Shown piece after piece: positions 1-5,929 of a DNA stretch of 5,929 nucleotides. Positions within the stretch are counted from its first letter, which is position 1. Each line of letters starts with the position of its first letter. The translations under genes and the position numbers were made by a program. A model generated the notes under the pieces. It did not search any database. It saw only the letters and a program-made list of their open reading frames with translations, and had not been told where the DNA came from. Origin of the DNA: Leptospira ellisii (lineage in GTDB: Bacteria > Spirochaetota > Leptospiria > Leptospirales > Leptospiraceae); assembly GCF_002811955.1 (NCBI RefSeq), contig NZ_NPEF01000229.1, forward strand, positions 1 through 5,929, read 5' to 3'.

Positions 1-1325
<1,325 letters not shown>

Positions 1326-1437
1326 TTATACGGAGAGGGAATAAAAAATTTCCATTGCAATTTCTAGGCATTCTGATTCGATTCTCTCCCAATGCTCAAA
1401 AAACTCGAAATTCGGACGGTTTCCGGCTGTTAGAAGT

Positions 1438-1466
1438 TTAGAAATGGAGATTTGTTCTACGATAAT
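1438..1466 (+). promoter_or_regulatory. Weak candidate promoter for the outer-membrane protein gene
   Basis: TTAGAA (1438-1443, four of six -35 bases) and GATAAT (1461-1466, five of six -10 bases) are 17 bases apart, the ideal spacing. Transcription would start near 1473, giving a leader of about 70 bases before the ATG at 1542. The same bases can be read as a poor sigma-28 site: TAGA (1439-1442), 15 bases, TACGATAA (1458-1465). The -35 is poor in either reading and there is no independent support. Confidence 0.25.
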
Positions 1467-1541
1467 CAGGGAAGAGACCGACCCGAGAGAATCAAAGGAA
1501 ACAAATTCTCCTGATTTTGGGGTGGAGAATCGCACCGATCT

Positions 1542-3200
1542 ATGATCCAACGTTCGCATTTATTTTTAGCAGTATTTCTATTCATTTCCGTTCCCGCAGC
1601 CGTACAGGCGCAGCAGTTTTGGGTCCCTCCGGGAAGACAATTTATGCATCCTCCAGATCCGTTTACCTACGACATAGGGATCAACAAATTCGATAAGGAT
1701 TATTATCTTTATGTCGCTCCGACCGTGAATTTAAACTTTGGAGGTGATTTCGGCGCCTCACTTACGGTTCCTCTGAACTTTTTGATGTATGATACGGATC
1801 CGAAACAGGAAAATTCCAAAATCGGAAAGTTGCGCTCCTTCGACTACAATGAAAAAAGCGATTATCTCCGGGTGATCAATAATATCTGGTTCGGCCAGTT
1901 CGGAACCTACAAACCGGGAGAAATCACTTACTCCGCGTTTTTCGGCAAAATTTTCGACGGATATGTGGGGCACGGAACGATTCTCAATCGATACGTGAAC
2001 AACCAAAGGCTGGACGTTTATAACGTGGGGGTTCAGGCGGACTTAAACAGCGACTACGGAGGGGTGCAGGTTTTTACGAATTCGATCTATTCCCGAGAGG
2101 TCAATTCGGCGAGAATTTATATCAGGCCCTTTGCGATCGCGATGAAGGCCATCGATCTGATCCGAGGTAGAACGAGAACGGTCTCCCTGTTGACCGTAGG
2201 ACAGGGAAACGTCGCGGACGAAGCGGGAAGAAAGAAGGTCTACGAAGAGGTGGGCGCGGAAGAAAAGGAATCGTACCGCGCTTTGATCGAAGATCAAAAG
2301 ACCAATGAAAAACGGGAAGGAACCATCTTTTCCGATAAGATCCCCGAAAAAAAAGGCGGAGGTCAAAAGGAAGGACTCCGGGATTTATTCAATCAGGACA
2401 ATTGGGCCAATCGATTCGCGATCGGTTATACGACGGCGTTCGACAGTAAGGCTCCGCTGGAATTGAAATTCGACAGCACCGGAAAACTGCGCGTGGACGA
2501 GAACAACAACCCGCTCGTAAAATCCGTGGAAAAGGTGAGTATCACCGGATACGATATCGAATATAAATTGATCGGAGCCAAATACGTGGAGATGACCCCG
2601 TATTACGACGTGAATAAGATCAAACAGATCGACGGCGCAACGGGAACCCACTACGGCGTTATGTTTCGTTTCGGAGGAAAGGATATCTATTTGAACGTAA
2701 AACCGGAATACAGAAACATGAGCGCCACGTATATTCCGATGTATTTCGACAGCTTCTACGAATTGGAGCGTTATCAGGGAAATCTGCAGAGCAACATTCC
2801 CATGACGAAGTTGGAGAACGCGAAACTCGCCGATCCGGACGGTCCCAAGGTAAAGGGATATTTCACGACCGTGTTGTTCAACTTTTACCGGATCGCCCTC
2901 GAAACCAACTACGAGAATTATTCCGGCCCGGACAATTCCAGGATTTTCGTGGGAATTTATATTCCTTTCGGTACCTTGGTGCTCCTCAACGGATATTATA
3001 TGAAAAAAGGGGTCAACGAAAATAAGGAAGCCTTCATCCTCGATGATCGTTCCCAAGGGGCCTTGGAACTGGCTATCAAATTGGGTTTCGCCTCCATACG
3101 TCTGCAGAACGTTCGGAAATGGATCTACGACACGACCACCAATGAATACGAAGCCAAGGACGAACAGAAGGTCCTGTTTTCCAGCAACGTAAGTTTTTAG
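1542..3200 (+). CDS. Probable outer-membrane beta-barrel protein, function unknown
   Basis: The 552-residue product is predicted to be exported and inserted in the outer membrane. Residues 1-23 form a Sec signal peptide: Arg4, a hydrophobic core from about 7 to 17, and a likely cut after Ala23 in AVQA-QQ. There is no lipobox cysteine, and the whole protein lacks cysteine. The mature part is rich in Tyr, Phe, Gly and Asn with alternating polar and apolar stretches, for example around 56-80, 157-179, 371-388, 437-458 and 466-486. It ends in ...FSSNVSF, and a C-terminal Phe is the usual BamA recognition residue. A highly charged, Lys/Glu-rich segment at about 225-280 interrupts the barrel-like pattern and may be a large loop or periplasmic domain. 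The start is fixed by the signal peptide and an upstream in-frame stop at 1512-1514. GGAG at 1524-1527 is 14 bases away, a long spacing. I do not recognise the family: a channel, transporter or surface protein are all possible. Confidence 0.85.
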   Translation: MIQRSHLFLAVFLFISVPAAVQAQQFWVPPGRQFMHPPDPFTYDIGINKFDKDYYLYVAPTVNLNFGGDFGASLTVPLNFLMYDTDPKQENSKIGKLRSFDYNEKSDYLRVINNIWFGQFGTYKPGEITYSAFFGKIFDGYVGHGTILNRYVNNQRLDVYNVGVQADLNSDYGGVQVFTNSIYSREVNSARIYIRPFAIAMKAIDLIRGRTRTVSLLTVGQGNVADEAGRKKVYEEVGAEEKESYRALIEDQKTNEKREGTIFSDKIPEKKGGGQKEGLRDLFNQDNWANRFAIGYTTAFDSKAPLELKFDSTGKLRVDENNNPLVKSVEKVSITGYDIEYKLIGAKYVEMTPYYDVNKIKQIDGATGTHYGVMFRFGGKDIYLNVKPEYRNMSATYIPMYFDSFYELERYQGNLQSNIPMTKLENAKLADPDGPKVKGYFTTVLFNFYRIALETNYENYSGPDNSRIFVGIYIPFGTLVLLNGYYMKKGVNENKEAFILDDRSQGALELAIKLGFASIRLQNVRKWIYDTTTNEYEAKDEQKVLFSSNVSF

Positions 3201-3212
3201 AATATTCTAAAA
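3195..3212. repeat. 18-bp perfect palindrome spanning both stop codons of convergent genes
   Basis: The sequence TTTTAGAATATTCTAAAA equals its own reverse complement. It contains the TAG stop of the outer-membrane protein gene (3198-3200) and, on the other strand, the TAG stop of rsmE (3207-3209), placed symmetrically around the six-base gap between the genes. It could fold as a 7-bp, mostly A/U hairpin in either transcript. Neither side is followed by a U-run, so it is not a standard intrinsic terminator. The palindrome itself is certain; its role is not. Confidence 0.9.
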
Positions 3213-3971
3213 TTCTAATTGAGATAGGAGGAAGGCGACGGCGGTCTCCGTGCGCAGAATCCGTTTCGACACGCGGATTCCGGAAAAACCCTTTCTTTTC
3301 CAAAACCCGAATTCCTCGGGGACGAGCCCGCTTTCCGGGCCTATGACGAAAAGGAACGAGCGGGACGAATCATCGTCAGGAGAACGTCCGGAGCCGATAC
3401 CGGTTTCCGCAAGGATGGAGGACAAGGAATTCCCCTTCCGATCCAACACGAACGAATGGGAGAACCTGCTTTCCGTTTCGTATTGTGAAAAAAGGGTCTC
3501 GGCGTTTTTCCGGAATTCGATTTTTATTTCGGGAAGAAACACGTTTTTTCCCTGTTCCATACCTTCGATCAATTCGGTTTCCGTCTCTTCCCGTTTCCAA
3601 ACGGGGGAGGTCAAATATTCTCTTCTCGAATTTTTGGTCGGAAAAAAGGTGATAGAGCGTACTCCCCAGGTTCCGGCCAATTGCAGAATCTTACGAACCG
3701 TGGGTGGACGATTGATCGCGATCAGAAGATCGACTTCGGGAACACGACGTTTCGGACGAAACAAGGGACGGTATCTTCCCGTCAGCCCGGAATTCGAAAT
3801 CTCTTCCAGAACGAAAAAACCCAGACTTTCGTTTATCAGACCCGCTTTGATCTTATCTCCCGGTTTCTTATTTAAGATTTTTAGAATATGCGAAATTCGT
3901 TTCGGTTCTTCGATCAGAAATCGGTCGCCGTTTCCGATCCTCCATTCGTTTTTACACAAAAGCAGGTTCAA
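3207..3971 (-). CDS. rsmE: RsmE-type 16S rRNA m3U1498 methyltransferase
   Basis: RsmE methylates N3 of U1498 in 16S rRNA, at the decoding region of the small subunit, using S-adenosylmethionine. The 254-residue length suits the family (about 240-255). The N-terminal ~75 residues resemble the PUA-like RNA-binding domain, with HILKILNKKPGD matching the family pattern. Residues about 80-254 form the SPOUT knot domain, with the hallmarks GPESGLVPEE (211-220) and RILRTETA (237-244) that shape the methyl-donor site. The middle is divergent: where many RsmE proteins have a Lys-x-x-Glu-Leu-Gly-Val pattern, this one reads LAGTWGV. The start is TTG at 3971: no ATG or GTG lies between the in-frame TGA at 3978-3980 and the conserved N-terminus. 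No clear ribosome site precedes it, so translational coupling to the gene ending six bases upstream is likely. It converges on the membrane-protein gene. Confidence 0.9.
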   Translation of the reverse strand: MNLLLCKNEWRIGNGDRFLIEEPKRISHILKILNKKPGDKIKAGLINESLGFFVLEEISNSGLTGRYRPLFRPKRRVPEVDLLIAINRPPTVRKILQLAGTWGVRSITFFPTKNSRREYLTSPVWKREETETELIEGMEQGKNVFLPEIKIEFRKNAETLFSQYETESRFSHSFVLDRKGNSLSSILAETGIGSGRSPDDDSSRSFLFVIGPESGLVPEEFGFWKRKGFSGIRVSKRILRTETAVAFLLSQLEF

Positions 3972-3977
3972 AACGGA

Positions 3978-4475
3978 TCAGATTTCGAACTTCGGTTTGG
4001 TTTCGGAGGGCTCTTCGGGACCGGACGGCTCGGACGGCTCCAGGTTCTCTTCGGGAAGACGGGGGTCGTTCGGAGTTTCGGATCCTTGCTGCGGGGCAGG
4101 GGGTTTGTCCTTCCATTCCTGGAAAGGGGAGTAGATGCAGGTTCGTACGATTCCGATCGCGAGCAGGAACAAGAGCAGGTTTCTTGCGAGACGTTTTCCC
4201 GGTGTTTCGCCTAACGTTCCGTATTTGCCGAAACGTTCCGTTAAACCGCCGATCGACGAACGGATATTTTCAAAAAGGGTTTCGAATACGTTTTTGCGAT
4301 AAGGGTTTTCCTGTCGGGGATCCCGATCGAATCTTCCTGCGGCTTGTTTGGGAGTGGACTCCGGATCGAATAGGAACGATTCGTAACACCGCGGACACCG
4401 GACGGTCAGTTTTCCCAAATCAATGGGAATTCTGAGTTCCGTCTGGCATCGGGGACAGGGGAGAATGTAACGCAC
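3978..4475 (-). CDS. Zinc-ribbon protein with one membrane helix and an acidic proline-rich tail
   Basis: I do not recognise a named family for this 165-residue protein. Its architecture is clear. An N-terminal zinc ribbon has Cys7-Pro-Arg-Cys10 and Cys27-Pro-Arg-Cys30, two CxxC knuckles 16 residues apart, of the short MJ0042-like kind. A charged linker follows (about 40-95), then one hydrophobic helix (about 99-116) preceded by Lys94, Arg95 and Arg98, and then a Pro/Glu/Ser-rich acidic tail (about 121-165). The positive-inside rule puts the zinc ribbon in the cytoplasm and the tail in the periplasm. Such ribbons often bind nucleic acid or protein, but no function can be assigned. The start is GTG at 4475, three bases after the fcpB-like stop. 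The nearest ribosome-like site, AAGGAA at 4494-4499, is 18 bases away, so coupling to the upstream gene is likely. Its stop is six bases before rsmE. Confidence 0.85.
   Translation of the reverse strand: MRYILPCPRCQTELRIPIDLGKLTVRCPRCYESFLFDPESTPKQAAGRFDRDPRQENPYRKNVFETLFENIRSSIGGLTERFGKYGTLGETPGKRLARNLLLFLLAIGIVRTCIYSPFQEWKDKPPAPQQGSETPNDPRLPEENLEPSEPSGPEEPSETKPKFEI
4023..4040 (-). repeat. Tandem 9-bp repeat in the acidic tail of the zinc-ribbon protein
   Basis: GAGCCGTCC occurs twice head to tail on the coding strand and encodes Glu-Pro-Ser twice, inside the Pro/Glu/Ser-rich C-terminal tail. The unit is a multiple of three, so a change in copy number by slippage would lengthen or shorten the tail without breaking the frame. 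Confidence 0.85.
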
Positions 4476-4478
4476 TTT

Positions 4479-5320
<842 letters not shown>

Positions 5321-5345
5321 TAGTGAAACGGATATTTGAATTCCC

Positions 5346-5359
5346 GAATCGGTCGATTC
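5346..5359. repeat. Short inverted repeat in the fcpB leader
   Basis: GAATCG and CGATTC are separated by two bases, about 40-50 bases upstream of the fcpB start and downstream of the putative promoter. As RNA the two-base gap is too tight for a full hairpin, so a 5-bp stem with a four-base loop would be needed. It might be an operator-like site for a dimeric regulator, a weak leader hairpin, or chance. Confidence 0.35.
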
Positions 5360-5365
5360 CGATCC

Positions 5366-5408
<43 letters not shown>

Positions 5409-5442
5409 ACGAATGCACTACTTTTTATTGAAAAATCGGCAA

Positions 5443-5929
5443 TTATTTCCGGGGCTCGGAGCTAGTTTCCAGATACAATTCAAACGGCGGCGGAATCGGG
5501 TTCAATCCTTTTTCGACGAGATACGAAGCCCACTTCCGTTCCACCAAATCGCAGAAATCCCGGATCGTTCTTCCCGAATTTCCCTCCAAACGTTCCGCGA
5601 TCCGGGTTCGTTCATTCGCGGTTAGGTGAAGGGCATATGTCTCAAGGACCTTGCTCCTTTCCCCCACATCGGGAAGAGGAAAATAGATCGTCCGATCGAA
5701 TCGGGAGAGGAGTGCGTGGTCCAAATCCCGTTTGCGATTGGTCGCTCCGATGGTTACGGAATTTCTCTGACTGCTGAATCCGTCTATTTTTCGCAATAAC
5801 ACCGAAAGAATTTTGCGCGTCGCTTCGAACAGACCTTCCTCCCGGTTTCCGGCAAGGGAATCGATTTCGTCCAAAAAGATCAGACAACCCGGAAACAGGG
5901 CCGCGGCGTCGAAAACATACGCCATATTC
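5443..5929 (-). CDS. Classical AAA ATPase, C-terminal part only
   Basis: The window shows about the last 161 codons, and the reading frame is open to the right edge (a Asn codon precedes the first visible Met), so the gene starts outside. The visible part is the second half of an AAA module: Walker B CLIFLDEID (Asp and Glu about 19 and 20 from the first visible Met), sensor 1 IGATNR (Asn about 63), arginine-finger segment LLSRFDR (about 73-78) followed by FPLPD, and a sensor-2 region SGRTIRDFCD (about 117-126). These ATPases work as ring hexamers that remodel or unfold protein substrates. The chain ends soon after sensor 2 with a Pro-rich tail and has no HExxH peptidase domain, so this is not FtsH. 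The Walker A motif and any N-terminal substrate domain lie outside. It ends 136 bases before the fcpB-like gene on the same strand, with no clear intrinsic terminator between. Target and pathway are unknown. Confidence 0.9.
   Translation of the reverse strand, partial: NMAYVFDAAALFPGCLIFLDEIDSLAGNREEGLFEATRKILSVLLRKIDGFSSQRNSVTIGATNRKRDLDHALLSRFDRTIYFPLPDVGERSKVLETYALHLTANERTRIAERLEGNSGRTIRDFCDLVERKWASYLVEKGLNPIPPPFELYLETSSEPRK

Noticed and set aside
2385..3056. Long minus-strand open frame (223 codons) inside the membrane-protein gene
   Set aside because: It is a shadow of the plus-strand coding sequence; the translation has no domain or ribosome site and the plus strand has a signal peptide and barrel pattern.
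3257..3280. 7-bp inverted repeat (GAATCCG ... CGGATTC) as a terminator for the plus-strand gene
   Set aside because: It lies inside rsmE coding sequence at the conserved RILRTETA region, has a 10-base loop and is not followed by a U-run on the plus strand.
3878..3889. 12-base exact repeat TTTTTAGAATAT, also at 3194-3205, flanking most of rsmE
   Set aside because: About one 12-base repeat is expected by chance in a window this size, and this copy is explained by the RsmE codons His-Ile-Leu-Lys.
3250..4134. 294-codon plus-strand open frame over rsmE and the zinc-ribbon gene
   Set aside because: The opposite strand carries clear RsmE motifs and paired CxxC knuckles; the plus-strand translation is Arg/Ser/Phe-rich and unlike any protein family.
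5415..5435. TTTTT-loop-AAAAA hairpin after the AAA ATPase gene as a terminator
   Set aside because: The stem has only A/T pairs and no G/C base or U-tail, so it cannot be called an intrinsic terminator.

Overview
The window looks like a chromosomal segment of the spirochaete genus Leptospira. The main reason is a periplasmic protein that I recognise as close to FcpB, a flagellar sheath protein known only from Leptospira. An outer-membrane barrel gene of spirochaete style and an O-acetylhomoserine sulfhydrylase fit this. Base composition is close to half G+C by eye, higher than the roughly 35% of L. interrogans, so a higher-GC Leptospira species is likely. These statements rest on reading the proteins, not on a database search.

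Layout from left to right: (1) 1-1238, minus strand: metY, O-acetylhomoserine sulfhydrylase, complete at its start and missing about the last 20 codons at the window edge. (2) 1239-1541: a 303-base divergent intergenic region with a likely metY promoter and a weaker candidate promoter for the gene to the right. (3) 1542-3200, plus strand: a Sec-exported, cysteine-free outer-membrane beta-barrel protein of 552 residues, function unknown. (4) 3195-3212: an 18-bp perfect palindrome carrying both stop codons of the convergent pair. (5) 3207-5306, minus strand: a tight three-gene unit transcribed fcpB, then a zinc-ribbon/one-membrane-helix protein, then rsmE (16S rRNA m3U1498 methyltransferase). 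Gaps are 3 and 6 bases and the start codons are ATG, GTG and TTG in that order. (6) 5307-5442: the fcpB leader and promoter region, with a good sigma-28 (FliA-type) match. (7) 5443-5929, minus strand: the C-terminal part of a classical AAA ATPase, running off the window.

The most interesting point is the flagellar unit. An abundant endoflagellar sheath protein appears to be driven by a flagellar-type promoter and is apparently co-transcribed with an uncharacterised membrane-anchored zinc-ribbon protein and a housekeeping rRNA methyltransferase. I found no mobile element, CRISPR array, tRNA or rRNA, and no sign of a defence system.
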